Source: Anaerococcus hydrogenalis DSM 7454 (GTDB lineage Bacteria > Bacillota > Clostridia > Tissierellales > Peptoniphilaceae). Taken from it: a stretch of 64,000 nt of DNA. A model generated the notes under the pieces. It saw only the letters and a program-made list of their open reading frames with translations. It did not search any database and was not told where the DNA came from. A program made the position numbers and the translations under genes. Below are positions 26,163-34,790 of this stretch, in pieces. Positions within the stretch are counted from its first letter, which is position 1, and every line of letters starts with the position of its first letter. The DNA lies in contig NZ_ABXA01000044.1 in the NCBI RefSeq assembly GCF_000173355.1, positions 1 to 64,000 on the forward strand, in the 5' to 3' direction.

Positions 26163-28154
26163 ATGTTTAATAATGAAGATCAAAAAGCTGTTGACGCCCT
26201 AAGGGTCTTGTCAATATCTCAAATTGAAAAAGCTAACAGCGGCCACCCAGGACTTCCTATGGGGGCTGCTCCAATGGCTTATGTACTTTGGAATAAAGTT
26301 TTAAATACAAATCCTAAAAATTCTAAATGGATAAATAGGGATAGGTTTGTCCTATCAGCAGGACATGGATCAGCTTTGTTATATTCCTTATTACATCTTT
26401 CAGGATTTAATCTTAGCCTTGACGATTTAAAAGAATTTAGACAAGTCGGTTCAAAAACTCCAGGACATCCAGAAAGAATGCATACAGATGGAGTTGAAGT
26501 TACAACTGGACCACTAGGTCAAGGTGTTGCTAATGCAGTAGGTCTTGCTATGGCAGAAAAGCATCTTTCGAAATTATATAATAAAGATGATTATAAGCTT
26601 ATGGACCATTACACATATGCCTTATGTGGTGATGGAGATTTGATGGAAGGTGTTGCTCATGAGGCGATTTCTCTAGCTGGTCATTTAAAATTATCAAAAT
26701 TAATTTTACTTTATGATTCAAATGATATTTGTTTGGATGGAGACTTATCTACATCATTTACTGAAAATGTAGAAGAAACTTTCAAGGCTTGTAATTGGTC
26801 ATATATAAAAGTTGAAGATGGAAATAATCTTGAAGAAATTTTAAAGGCTATTGAACAAGCTAAAAGCGACAATGATAAACCAACTCTTATAGAGGTAAAA
26901 ACTACTATAGGTTATGGTTCAGAAAATGAAGGTACAAATAAGGTTCACGGATCACCAATAGGAGCTGATGATTTTAAGAAAGCCAAGGAAAGATACAATT
27001 GGGTAGATGATGACTTTGTAATTTCTGATGAAATTTATAAAACTTTTGAACAAATCCAAAAAAGAGGAAAAGAAGAAAATCAAAAATGGGATCAGATGTA
27101 TGATTCTTACAAGAAAAATTATCCTGACCTTGCCCAAGAACTTGAAGATGGCTTTAATAGAAAATTGCCAAAAAATTGGATAGATAAGGTTAAAAAATAT
27201 TCTCCAGAAGATAAGGCAATTGCAACAAGGGCATCATCTCACGAAATCCTTCAAGATATTGCAAGAGAAATTCCTAACTTGTGGGGAGGAAGTGCCGACT
27301 TATTTTCTTCAAATAAAACTGATATAAAAGATACTGTGGCATTTAGAGATGAAAGTCCAGAAGGAAGAAATGTTTGGTATGGAGTTAGAGAATTTGCTAT
27401 GGCAACAATTGCAAATGGTATTTTAGCTCATGGAGGATCCTTCCACCATGTTTCAACTTTCTTAGTATTTTCTGATTATTTGAAATCAGCTGTTAGGGTT
27501 TCAGCCCTTTCAAAATTACCAACAACTTATGTATTTACTCACGATTCAATAGCTGTTGGAGAAGACGGACCTACCCACCAACCAATAGAACAACTTGCTA
27601 TGTTAAGGTCTATTCCTGATACAATTGTCCTAAGACCAGCAGATGCAAACGAGGTTAGGCTATCATGGAAAATTGCCCTCGAAAGTAAAGAAAAACCAGT
27701 AGTAATAGCTCTAACAAGACAAAATGTTTCTAATTTAGAACAAACTACAAAGCTTGATAATATTGATAAGGGAGCTTATATAATAAGTGATAGTGACAAG
27801 AAGCCTGAAGGAATTCTTATAGCTACAGGATCAGAAGTTGAGCTTGCTTTAGAAACAAAAGAAATTCTTAAAAAACAAGGAAAAGATATAAGGGTTATAT
27901 CTATGCCTTCAATGGAATTGTTTAGAGATTCTGGAGAGGACTATATAGAAGAACTTTTACCTATGGAGTGTAAAAATATAGTTTCAATTGAAATGGGTAC
28001 ATCTTTTGGTTGGGGTGAATTTACAGGAAGAAATGGTCTAAATATATCTATAGATAGGTTTGGAATTTCTGGAGAAGGATCACAAGTTCAAGAAGAATTA
28101 GGATTTACAGCTGAAAAAATAGCTGAAGCTTACAATAAAAAATTTGATAAATAA
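26163..28154 (+). CDS. tkt: Transketolase
   Basis: A full-length, 663-residue, single-chain transketolase. The thiamine diphosphate motif GDGDLMEGVAHEA (ending near N187) is present, as are the substrate histidines in SGHPGLPMG, GPLGQG and VHGSPIGA. The Pyr domain carries the catalytic Glu region (VWYGVREFAM) and HDSIAVGEDGPTHQP. It moves two-carbon units among xylulose 5-P, ribose 5-P, erythrose 4-P and glyceraldehyde 3-P. As the penultimate gene of this operon it would consume erythrose 4-phosphate. AAAGGAG precedes the start. Confidence 0.95.
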   Translation: MFNNEDQKAVDALRVLSISQIEKANSGHPGLPMGAAPMAYVLWNKVLNTNPKNSKWINRDRFVLSAGHGSALLYSLLHLSGFNLSLDDLKEFRQVGSKTPGHPERMHTDGVEVTTGPLGQGVANAVGLAMAEKHLSKLYNKDDYKLMDHYTYALCGDGDLMEGVAHEAISLAGHLKLSKLILLYDSNDICLDGDLSTSFTENVEETFKACNWSYIKVEDGNNLEEILKAIEQAKSDNDKPTLIEVKTTIGYGSENEGTNKVHGSPIGADDFKKAKERYNWVDDDFVISDEIYKTFEQIQKRGKEENQKWDQMYDSYKKNYPDLAQELEDGFNRKLPKNWIDKVKKYSPEDKAIATRASSHEILQDIAREIPNLWGGSADLFSSNKTDIKDTVAFRDESPEGRNVWYGVREFAMATIANGILAHGGSFHHVSTFLVFSDYLKSAVRVSALSKLPTTYVFTHDSIAVGEDGPTHQPIEQLAMLRSIPDTIVLRPADANEVRLSWKIALESKEKPVVIALTRQNVSNLEQTTKLDNIDKGAYIISDSDKKPEGILIATGSEVELALETKEILKKQGKDIRVISMPSMELFRDSGEDYIEELLPMECKNIVSIEMGTSFGWGEFTGRNGLNISIDRFGISGEGSQVQEELGFTAEKIAEAYNKKFDK

Positions 28155-28167
28155 AAAGGAGAATAAA

Positions 28168-28614
28168 ATGAGAGAATACATTATTGGATGTGACTGCGCA
28201 GCAGTAGAATTAAAAAATACAATTAAAGAATTATTAGAAAATGAAGGTATCAAAGTTGAAGATGTTGGAGTAAAAACAGTTGAAGATGGAACCTACTATC
28301 CAAATGTTGCAAAAACTCTTTGCGAAAAAATCCAAGAATCTGACTATGAAAAAAGAGGAATCCTTGTTTGTGGTACAGGTATAGGAATGGCAATATCTGC
28401 TAATAAATGTAAGGGAATTAGAGCAGCTGTTTGCCATGACCAATATTCAGGAGAAAGAGCTGTATTATCAAATAACGCAAATGTATTTTGTTTTGGCCAA
28501 AGAGTAATAGGACCAGAACTTGCTAAAAAAATTGTAAAAGAAATTATTAGCCTAGAATTTAAAGATGGTTCTTCAACACCTAAGGTTGAAGCTATAAATG
28601 CATTAGAAAAGTAA
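28168..28614 (+). CDS. RpiB/LacA-family sugar-phosphate isomerase
   Basis: A 148-residue RpiB-type isomerase. The usual GSDHAG start reads GCDCAAVELK. The motifs CGTGIGMAISANK, RAAVCHDQYSGERA, LSNNANV and FGQRVIGPELA are clear. The family interconverts ribulose 5-P and ribose 5-P, but paralogues such as EryI/DerI act on erythrulose 4-phosphate. The changed first motif and operon position leave this open. The start is placed at 28168 behind AAAAGGAG rather than at an upstream ATG inside the transketolase gene. It is the last gene of the operon. Confidence 0.85.
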   Translation: MREYIIGCDCAAVELKNTIKELLENEGIKVEDVGVKTVEDGTYYPNVAKTLCEKIQESDYEKRGILVCGTGIGMAISANKCKGIRAAVCHDQYSGERAVLSNNANVFCFGQRVIGPELAKKIVKEIISLEFKDGSSTPKVEAINALEK

Positions 28615-28632
28615 TTTAATATGTTTTTAATG

Positions 28633-28664
28633 ATGGGCATAGAAATATGCCCATTAAATTTTTA
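28633..28664 (+). terminator. Terminator of the RuBisCO-like operon
   Basis: A nine-base stem ATGGGCATA/TATGCCCAT with a GAAA tetraloop, followed by TAAATTTTT. Confidence 0.8.
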
Positions 28665-28716
28665 AGTGAAAAAAATAGGGTAAAGTATATAGGTAATAAA
28701 AAAATAAGGAGGCTTT

Positions 28717-29937
28717 ATGAATTGTCTTGTTGGACAGTCAGGTGGACCTACTGCTGTAATCAATTCTTCATTGGCTGGAGTTATTCAGTCAGGAATTGAC
28801 TTAAATTATGATGGAATTTTTCTATCATTAAATGGCATTGAAGGAATTATAAATAAAAATATAAAAAAAGTTGATAAGGATCTATTTGAAAAAAATTTTG
28901 GAAAAGATAGGCTTAAGAAAAGACCTTCATCTATATTGGGATCTTGTAGGTATAAACTTCCTGAAGATTTGGATGATGAGGTATATGGTAAAATTTTTGA
29001 AAATTTCAAAACATATAAAATAGATACTTTTGTATACATTGGAGGAAATGACTCCATGGATACTGTAATGAAGTTGAATGCTTACATAGAAAAAAATAAA
29101 ATTGATTGGATAAATGTAGTTGGATGTCCAAAAACTATAGATAACGACCTTTGTGAAATGGACCATTCTCCAGGTTTTGGATCTGCTGCTAAATTTGTTA
29201 ATACAGTTTTAAGACAAGTTAGGCTAGATTGTGACATTTACCCTATAAAATCAATTACCTTTGTTGAAATAATGGGAAGAAATGCAGGCTGGCTAACTGC
29301 TACTTCTTATCTTTCTAATTATAAAAGAGATAAGGATGTAGTAAATCTTTTATATCTTCCTGAAGATGAAAAATCATTAGATCAGATAAAAGAGGAAATA
29401 AAGGAAAAATTAAAAGAAGATAGTAACCTTGTAGTTGCAGTATCAGAAGGTTTTATGGATAAAGATTCCCTTTTAGAAAATGAAAAACAAAAATCTTTTG
29501 ATAAGGGCTTCAACCATCCAATTATAGCAGGAATTGGACAAAAAATTTCTGACTATATCCACAAGGAATTAGAAATAAAAACTCGTTGTGTAGAACTTAA
29601 TATAGTTCAAAGAACAAGCTTTTTAATTTCAAAAACAGACTCTGATGAGGCCTTTGAGCTTGGATACTTAGCTTTGAAAGAAGGAAAGGATAAGACAAAT
29701 ATAGTTCCTTTCTTAAAAAGAGAAGAAAACAATCCTTATAAGGTTTCCTATTCTACAACAAATCCAGCTAATATAGCTAACAAGGAAAAGAAAATTCCGA
29801 AAGAATGGTTGGCTAATAGAAAAGTTTTAGAAGAAAAAATGATAGAATATGCCCTACCACTAGTTCAAGGCCAAATAGACCAAGAATATTCAGATGGTAT
29901 TTTTGATTATATAAAGTTAGAAGATTTTGCAAAATAA
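28717..29937 (+). CDS. pfp: Pyrophosphate-dependent 6-phosphofructokinase
   Basis: A 406-residue phosphofructokinase. The substrate motif is PKTIDNDL, and the donor loop reads GGNDSMDT with Asp where ATP enzymes have Gly; that Asp plus Lys in PKTIDND marks use of pyrophosphate. MGRNAGWLTA is also present. It phosphorylates fructose 6-P reversibly, and enzymes of this class can also act on sedoheptulose 7-P. It lies beyond the operon terminator, behind its own AAGGAGG site and likely promoter. With transketolase and transaldolase nearby it could serve pentose/tetrose phosphate flow. Confidence 0.88.
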   Translation: MNCLVGQSGGPTAVINSSLAGVIQSGIDLNYDGIFLSLNGIEGIINKNIKKVDKDLFEKNFGKDRLKKRPSSILGSCRYKLPEDLDDEVYGKIFENFKTYKIDTFVYIGGNDSMDTVMKLNAYIEKNKIDWINVVGCPKTIDNDLCEMDHSPGFGSAAKFVNTVLRQVRLDCDIYPIKSITFVEIMGRNAGWLTATSYLSNYKRDKDVVNLLYLPEDEKSLDQIKEEIKEKLKEDSNLVVAVSEGFMDKDSLLENEKQKSFDKGFNHPIIAGIGQKISDYIHKELEIKTRCVELNIVQRTSFLISKTDSDEAFELGYLALKEGKDKTNIVPFLKREENNPYKVSYSTTNPANIANKEKKIPKEWLANRKVLEEKMIEYALPLVQGQIDQEYSDGIFDYIKLEDFAK

Positions 29938-29960
29938 AAAGACCCCATAGGGGTCTTTTT
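29936..29960. terminator. Bidirectional terminator between pfp and the glutaredoxin-like gene
   Basis: AAAAAGACCCC and GGGGTCTTTTT form an 11-base stem with a three-base loop and T runs on both strands. Confidence 0.85.
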
Positions 29961-30198
29961 ATATGAATTTTATTTCTTCCTTATCGCTTATCATTACTGG
30001 GATTCCAACTTGATTTGTTTGGATTTTTTCTTTAAATTCAATTTTTTTATCCCTATAAGATAAAAATCTTTTTAAATTTGCCATAGATTCAGTTATATCA
30101 ACTAAGACTGCCTTTCCATAATATAGGGGGTCTTTTTTATAATTTTCTATTACCTCAATACAATCGGGGCAAAGGGAGCTTACAAAAATTTCAATCAT
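29959..30198 (-). CDS. Glutaredoxin-like thiol protein
   Basis: A protein of 79 residues with a redox motif CPDC (C10, C13) after the first strand IEIFVSSL, and the cis-proline in VGIPVMIS. This is the minimal thioredoxin/glutaredoxin fold. It overlaps the dihydrofolate reductase gene by four bases, so the two are co-translated. The partner protein cannot be named; small glutaredoxins of this type often serve as reductants for enzymes such as ribonucleotide reductase. Confidence 0.75.
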   Translation of the reverse strand: MIEIFVSSLCPDCIEVIENYKKDPLYYGKAVLVDITESMANLKRFLSYRDKKIEFKEKIQTNQVGIPVMISDKEEIKFI

Positions 30199-30683
30199 TT
30201 TATCCTCCTGTACACAAGATACTTGTAGGTCGTATTATCTTCTATAATTTCTTCAGATTCTTCTATAAGGCCAAAATTTTTATCTTTATCAAAGTTATGA
30301 AGGTAGGTATCAGCATCTTTTTTTGCATAAATTTTTGTAATAATAGCTTCATCACAATAATCTAAAAGCAAGTCAACTATTTGGCTTCCACCAATTACAA
30401 AAACTTCCCTATCTTTTTTGTTTTCCTTTATATATTTCAAAAGTTCATCTACATCACTAAATACTAGGGCATCATCAAGTTTTAAGTCTTTATTTCTAGT
30501 TAGGACTATATTTTCCCTCTTTGGAAGGGCTCCGTGCATGGATTGGTAAGTTTTTCTTCCCATAATTACTATATTATTCAAAGTAGTTTTTTTAAAATGA
30601 GCAAGGTCTTTTTTAAAATGAAAAAGTAGCTTATTATCTTTACCAATTCCAAAATTCTCATCAACTGCTAAAATTATTTTCAT
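30195..30683 (-). CDS. folA: Dihydrofolate reductase
   Basis: A 162-residue enzyme that reduces dihydrofolate with NADPH. Family marks are the N-terminal AVDENFGIGKDNKLLFHFKK, with Asp 26-27 region replaced by FHFKKDL, then MGRKTYQSM, the adenosine-binding VFVIGGSQI, and a closing TYKYLVYRR. It lies upstream of the glutaredoxin-like gene in a two-gene unit, behind AAAGGAG. No thymidylate synthase gene is next to it here. Confidence 0.9.
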   Translation of the reverse strand: MKIILAVDENFGIGKDNKLLFHFKKDLAHFKKTTLNNIVIMGRKTYQSMHGALPKRENIVLTRNKDLKLDDALVFSDVDELLKYIKENKKDREVFVIGGSQIVDLLLDYCDEAIITKIYAKKDADTYLHNFDKDKNFGLIEESEEIIEDNTTYKYLVYRRIK

Positions 30684-30805
30684 AATTACTCCTTTTTTAA
30701 ATCTTATATCTTATTTTATCATTTTAAAGTAAAAATTAAAACTATGAAAACTTTTTTTATAAAAGTATAATATAAATATAAGTATGAAAAATAAAGGAGT
30801 AAATG

Positions 30806-31453
30806 ATGAAATTTTTTCTAGATACTGCAAACGTTGATCAAATAAAAAGAATTAATGATTTAGGCCTATGTGATGGGGTTACAACTAACCCATCTATTAT
30901 AAAAAAAGAGGGAAGAGACTTTAAGGAAGTTGTTACAGAAATAGCATCTATAGTTGATGGACCAATTTCTGCTGAAGTTACATCTTATGATTACGATTCT
31001 ATGGTTAAGGAAGCCTTAGATATTGCAAAATGGGCAGATAATATTGTTGTAAAAATCCCTATGACTGAGGATGGATTAAAGGCTATAAACACCCTTTCAA
31101 AAAAAGGAATTAAAACAAATTGCACATTAATTTTTTCAGTAAGTCAAGGACTTATGGCAGCAAAAGCTGGGGCAACATATATTTCACCATTTGTTGGAAG
31201 AATTGACGATATGGGAGAAGATGGGGGAGAATTAATTTACAATTTAAAAACTGTCTTAGATAATTATGGCCTAGAAAGCGAAATTATTGCTGCATCAATT
31301 AGGACAAACAAACACCTAGAAGAAGCAGCACTAGCAGGAAGCCATATAGCAACAATACCAGGAAGTTTATTTGAAAAATTATGGACACATCCATTAACCA
31401 CTCAAGGAATTGAAAACTTCAAAAAAGACTGGGAAGCTTTTATAAACAAATAA
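30806..31453 (+). CDS. tal: Transaldolase (TalC/fructose-6-phosphate aldolase-like)
   Basis: A 215-residue short-type transaldolase. The Schiff-base lysine lies in NIVVKIPMT, and [24 protein letters not shown] and ASIRTNKH are family blocks. It exchanges a dihydroxyacetone unit between sedoheptulose 7-P and glyceraldehyde 3-P; the fructose-6-phosphate aldolase reaction is a possible alternative. ATG 30806 is preferred to the adjacent ATG 30803, as its spacing from AAAGGAG is better. TATAAT at 30766-30771 is a likely -10 box. It stands alone between terminators. Confidence 0.9.
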   Translation: MKFFLDTANVDQIKRINDLGLCDGVTTNPSIIKKEGRDFKEVVTEIASIVDGPISAEVTSYDYDSMVKEALDIAKWADNIVVKIPMTEDGLKAINTLSKKGIKTNCTLIFSVSQGLMAAKAGATYISPFVGRIDDMGEDGGELIYNLKTVLDNYGLESEIIAASIRTNKHLEEAALAGSHIATIPGSLFEKLWTHPLTTQGIENFKKDWEAFINK

Positions 31454-31457
31454 ATTT

Positions 31458-31490
31458 AAAAAAAGAGTTAGTTTTGCCTAACTCTTTTTT
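31458..31490 (+). terminator. Terminator of the transaldolase gene
   Basis: AAAAGAGTTAG pairs with CTAACTCTTTT around a six-base loop and is followed by T residues. Confidence 0.88.
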
Positions 31491-31520
31491 AAATATTTTA
31501 AACACAGTAAAGATTTATAC

Positions 31521-31546
31521 AAAAAAACCAGAGCTATTAGCTCTGG
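31521..31546 (-). terminator. Terminator of the thioredoxin-sulfotransferase operon
   Basis: An eight-base stem CCAGAGCT/AGCTCTGG with a seven-base T run on the minus strand, 15 bases after the sulfotransferase stop codon. T residues on the other side make it possibly bidirectional. Confidence 0.82.
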
Positions 31547-31560
31547 TAATTTTTTTTATA

Positions 31561-33453
31561 TTAAGCTTCTATTGTAACGCCTGTGTCGTATTTCTTATCG
31601 TCGATTATAACTTTTACCTTATATTCGCCTTTAAGTCCTTCTTTCATTACAACTGTTCTTGTGTCTCTATCATCATCTGTTAAGAATGTACCTGAACACA
31701 TTGCTCCACGGATATTGTTTGATGCTGTTGAAATGAAGTATTGGTGTTCTTCTGTATCATTTTCAAGAACTAATGCAGCTAATTGACCTTTTTCGAATTT
31801 AGCATAGAAAGTTAGCATATCGAATTGATCTTCAATTCTTGCTTCTCTCTTAGGATCTATTAAGCCTTCAGCTTCTTCTGCAGGAATTTTTACATCATTT
31901 TCTACAGTTTTTGCGTTTTTACCTACTATTTCACCTTTTCCAAGTGTTAGGTTGTTTGAACCTTCCTTGTAAAGAGAAATTTTTTCAGCTCTGTAGTAGT
32001 TTGATTTTGTTTTTAATTCCAATTCTTTTTTGCCGTGGTTCATTATAACAGTTGATGAATATAATTTTGCTCCATCATCATTATTTTGAATCAAAGCACC
32101 AAGTGAATTTGAAGGATTTCCGTCACCATCAAATGCGATTCCACCTGAGTGCATTAAATAATAATCTTCTCCGTAATAAACCATGTTACAGATATATGGT
32201 GAGAACCATTCAGCTCCTCTTTCTTTACCATATTGGTAAGTTTGTTCGATTTCCATCTTATCTGTATCTATTCTATAAATAACTCCTCTTGAGTAGTTAT
32301 CTTTTGCATCTAGATATTTATCAGGATTATTTGTTCCGAAATGGTGGTTATCAAAACATCCAACATCTCCATTTGGTGTATGGAATACTGAGTGTTGTTC
32401 ATATTGCCATCCGAAATCTTCTTGTCCTGCTTTTGGTGTGAAGAAATATTTTTGATATTTTTCAGGCCAGCATTCAGGATCTCCTATAATCCAGTTAAGT
32501 TCGTGTGTATCATAGTCTATGTTTACCATAGCGTTCATATGTCTTCCTGAAAGTGAGATTGAATTTGTGTATTTGTCATACCACAAAGAGTTGTTGTGGA
32601 ACCAATCTTCATCAGACCATGATCCAGATTTGTTAGCGCCTGGTTCTAAGAATTCTTTGTAGTTAATTGTCTTTTTAACTTCACCAGTTTCTCTATCAAT
32701 TACATAAAGTCTATCTTCAACTGTATGATCTTCAAAATCTCCAGAAAGAACCATCAAGTCTCCATTGTCCATAAAGATTTGATCGTGGTGGTAACCGTTT
32801 GGAATTCTGTATTCTCTGTAAATTTTACCAACTAGGTCAAATTCATAAAGTCCTGATAAAACATATGGCATTTTGATAAGTCTGTCTGAACTCATCCAGA
32901 AATGTCCATCGTTTGTTTGTTTGATATCCCAAATCAAAGCTCTATCAAATTTAATTCTCAAATCTCCTCTGTAGTCAGTAGCTATAGAAAGGTCACTTGT
33001 TGCAGGACATGAGAATATAACTTGGTCTTTTAAATATTCTTTTGTTGTATCCATTGAAATGATATTTTTATCAGTATCAACATCTGCAACTTTTATTGTA
33101 TGAGTAACTTTCTTATCTGGGTTTTGATATGGCCAAATTTCAATTTTATTTTCATAATCATTGTAAAGACCAACTATAGGAAGTACGTGTTCTTTAGCTT
33201 TTGGGAAAGTATGGATTAAATCTCCTTCTTTTTCCTTACCCTTAATTACAATTGTAAAAGCCATTTCCTCTTCAGTGTTAAATAACATAACTGCTGAAAG
33301 AGCATTTACTATGTATGGGTTATATTTAATCAAAGGATTATCAAATGTATAAGAACCTTCTCTAAGTTCCTTTAACATTTTTTCTTCGTTTTTATGTTGG
33401 ATTTCTATTAAGTGCTCATTGTAAACATATTTTACGTGCTTATTTTCTGTCAT
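31561..33453 (-). CDS. Arylsulfate sulfotransferase (ASST), cytoplasmic form
   Basis: A 630-residue enzyme of the arylsulfate sulfotransferase family, which moves sulfate from a phenolic sulfate to another phenol without PAPS. The histidine-rich active-site blocks are visible: GYHHDQIFMD, WFHNNSLWYD, SGRHMNAM and YEQHSVF, the last matching the catalytic His region. There is no signal peptide or membrane segment, unlike the periplasmic E. coli AssT, so it should act in the cytoplasm. It is the last gene of an operon with thioredoxin reductase and thioredoxin (one-base overlap). Confidence 0.85.
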   Translation of the reverse strand: MTENKHVKYVYNEHLIEIQHKNEEKMLKELREGSYTFDNPLIKYNPYIVNALSAVMLFNTEEEMAFTIVIKGKEKEGDLIHTFPKAKEHVLPIVGLYNDYENKIEIWPYQNPDKKVTHTIKVADVDTDKNIISMDTTKEYLKDQVIFSCPATSDLSIATDYRGDLRIKFDRALIWDIKQTNDGHFWMSSDRLIKMPYVLSGLYEFDLVGKIYREYRIPNGYHHDQIFMDNGDLMVLSGDFEDHTVEDRLYVIDRETGEVKKTINYKEFLEPGANKSGSWSDEDWFHNNSLWYDKYTNSISLSGRHMNAMVNIDYDTHELNWIIGDPECWPEKYQKYFFTPKAGQEDFGWQYEQHSVFHTPNGDVGCFDNHHFGTNNPDKYLDAKDNYSRGVIYRIDTDKMEIEQTYQYGKERGAEWFSPYICNMVYYGEDYYLMHSGGIAFDGDGNPSNSLGALIQNNDDGAKLYSSTVIMNHGKKELELKTKSNYYRAEKISLYKEGSNNLTLGKGEIVGKNAKTVENDVKIPAEEAEGLIDPKREARIEDQFDMLTFYAKFEKGQLAALVLENDTEEHQYFISTASNNIRGAMCSGTFLTDDDRDTRTVVMKEGLKGEYKVKVIIDDKKYDTGVTIEA

Positions 33454-33761
33454 TATATATACTCCTTTATCATTTTTTCAATTACTGGTTTTTGTTGTAA
33501 TGCTTGCTTTCTTTCAACTTCTTCGCCATCTTTGAATAAGATGATTGTTGGGTAACCTTCAACACCATATTTTTCAACAGTTTCTTTGTTTTCTTCAAAA
33601 CAAACTTTAACTATTTTTACTTGTTCAATTTCCTTGTCAACAGCATCAAGTATAAAACTTAACATCTTACAAGGTCCACATGTTCTAGAAAAGAAATCTA
33701 CAAGTACAAGACCTTCTTTAATTTCTTCTTCTAATTCAACTCCATTTACTTCTTTAGCCAT
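33453..33761 (-). CDS. trxA: Thioredoxin
   Basis: A 102-residue thioredoxin with active site CGPC (C28-C31, in SRTCGPCKM) and cis-proline in GYPTIILF. The usual tryptophan before CGPC is replaced by Thr, and F-S-R stands where FWA is common. It reduces protein disulfides using electrons from the reductase encoded directly upstream (adjacent, no gap). Being translationally linked to the sulfotransferase gene, it may keep that enzyme's cysteines in the right state, or simply be the cell's general thioredoxin. Confidence 0.9.
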   Translation of the reverse strand: MAKEVNGVELEEEIKEGLVLVDFFSRTCGPCKMLSFILDAVDKEIEQVKIVKVCFEENKETVEKYGVEGYPTIILFKDGEEVERKQALQQKPVIEKMIKEYI

Positions 33762-34694
33762 CTACATCTCCGTTTCTAATTTTTTAACATAGTCAAAGGC
33801 TCTTTGACCTGCTATAGCACCATCATTTACAGCTGTTGCAACTTGTCTTAAATGTTTAATAGTGCAATCACCAACTGCAAATACACCATCAAGACCTGTC
33901 TCCATAAATTCATTAACCTTTACATATCCTCTTTGGATATCAATGCCAAGATTTTGAGCATAGTCTGTTTGTGGGATAGCCCCAATATATTCAAAAACTC
34001 CGTCAGCTTCAACAGTTTCAACTAAGCTTTCGTCGTCTTTGTTAGCAAATTTTACAGCCTTAAGTAGGCCATCTTCATTAGGAATAAATTCCAAAACTTT
34101 TTTATAAGGATGAACTGTAACGTTATCAAGTGATCTTAAATGTTCTGCACTTGAAGGATCACTTGTTAGGTCGAAATCAGTAATAACTGTTATAGATTTT
34201 ACAAATTCTGACATGTAAATACTTTCATCTACTGCAGAATTTCCACCACCAATAACAACTACATCTTTATCATCATATTTGTGTCCATCACAAATTGCAC
34301 ACCATGAAATTGATTTTCCAGAAAGTTCTTCTTCACCTTTAATACCTAATTTTCTAGGGGTTGTTCCTGAAGCTATGATCACTGATTTTGTTATTATCTT
34401 ATCTTCAGATTCAAGTGTAGAAATTTCTTTGGTTTTTCCCAAATCTTTTATGTCTGTAACTGTTTTATAATCAAACTCTACACCTAGGTGCATTACTTGC
34501 TCAAACATTTTTATAGCAAGGTCTGCTCCGTTAATAGAGGTAAATCCTGGATAATTTTCTATATCAAATGTATTCAGAACTTGGCCACCAGCAGATAACT
34601 TATCTAATAAAAGCACATTTAAGTTAGCTCTTTTAGCATAAATTGCAGCTGTTAAGCCTGCGGGACCTGCGCCCACAATTACTAAATCATACAT
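33762..34694 (-). CDS. trxB: Thioredoxin reductase
   Basis: A 310-residue flavoprotein. FAD loop VGAGPAGLTAAIYAKR at the N-terminus, redox-active CAIC in SWCAICDGHKY, NADPH loop VIGGGNSAVDESIYM, and the C-terminal FAD motif GVFAVGDCT. It passes electrons from NADPH to the thioredoxin encoded next. It is the first gene of the three-gene unit, behind AAAGGAG and an A/T-rich region with a long inverted repeat. Confidence 0.92.
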   Translation of the reverse strand: MYDLVIVGAGPAGLTAAIYAKRANLNVLLLDKLSAGGQVLNTFDIENYPGFTSINGADLAIKMFEQVMHLGVEFDYKTVTDIKDLGKTKEISTLESEDKIITKSVIIASGTTPRKLGIKGEEELSGKSISWCAICDGHKYDDKDVVVIGGGNSAVDESIYMSEFVKSITVITDFDLTSDPSSAEHLRSLDNVTVHPYKKVLEFIPNEDGLLKAVKFANKDDESLVETVEADGVFEYIGAIPQTDYAQNLGIDIQRGYVKVNEFMETGLDGVFAVGDCTIKHLRQVATAVNDGAIAGQRAFDYVKKLETEM

Positions 34695-34790
34695 ACTATA
34701 ACTCCTTTGTCTAATAATTAACTTTTTAAATACATTTTAATTATATGATATTATGATAAGGATTTCAAATATAGCTATGAATTAAAAATA

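Noticed and set aside
28168-28614. Certain assignment as ribose-5-phosphate isomerase B
   Set aside because: The first motif is changed (GCDCAA) and the operon favours a tetrulose phosphate, so only the family is called.
31474-31683. Small plus-strand open frame after the transaldolase gene
   Set aside because: It spans two terminators and the antisense of the sulfotransferase gene, has no ribosome site, and is a shadow of the real gene.
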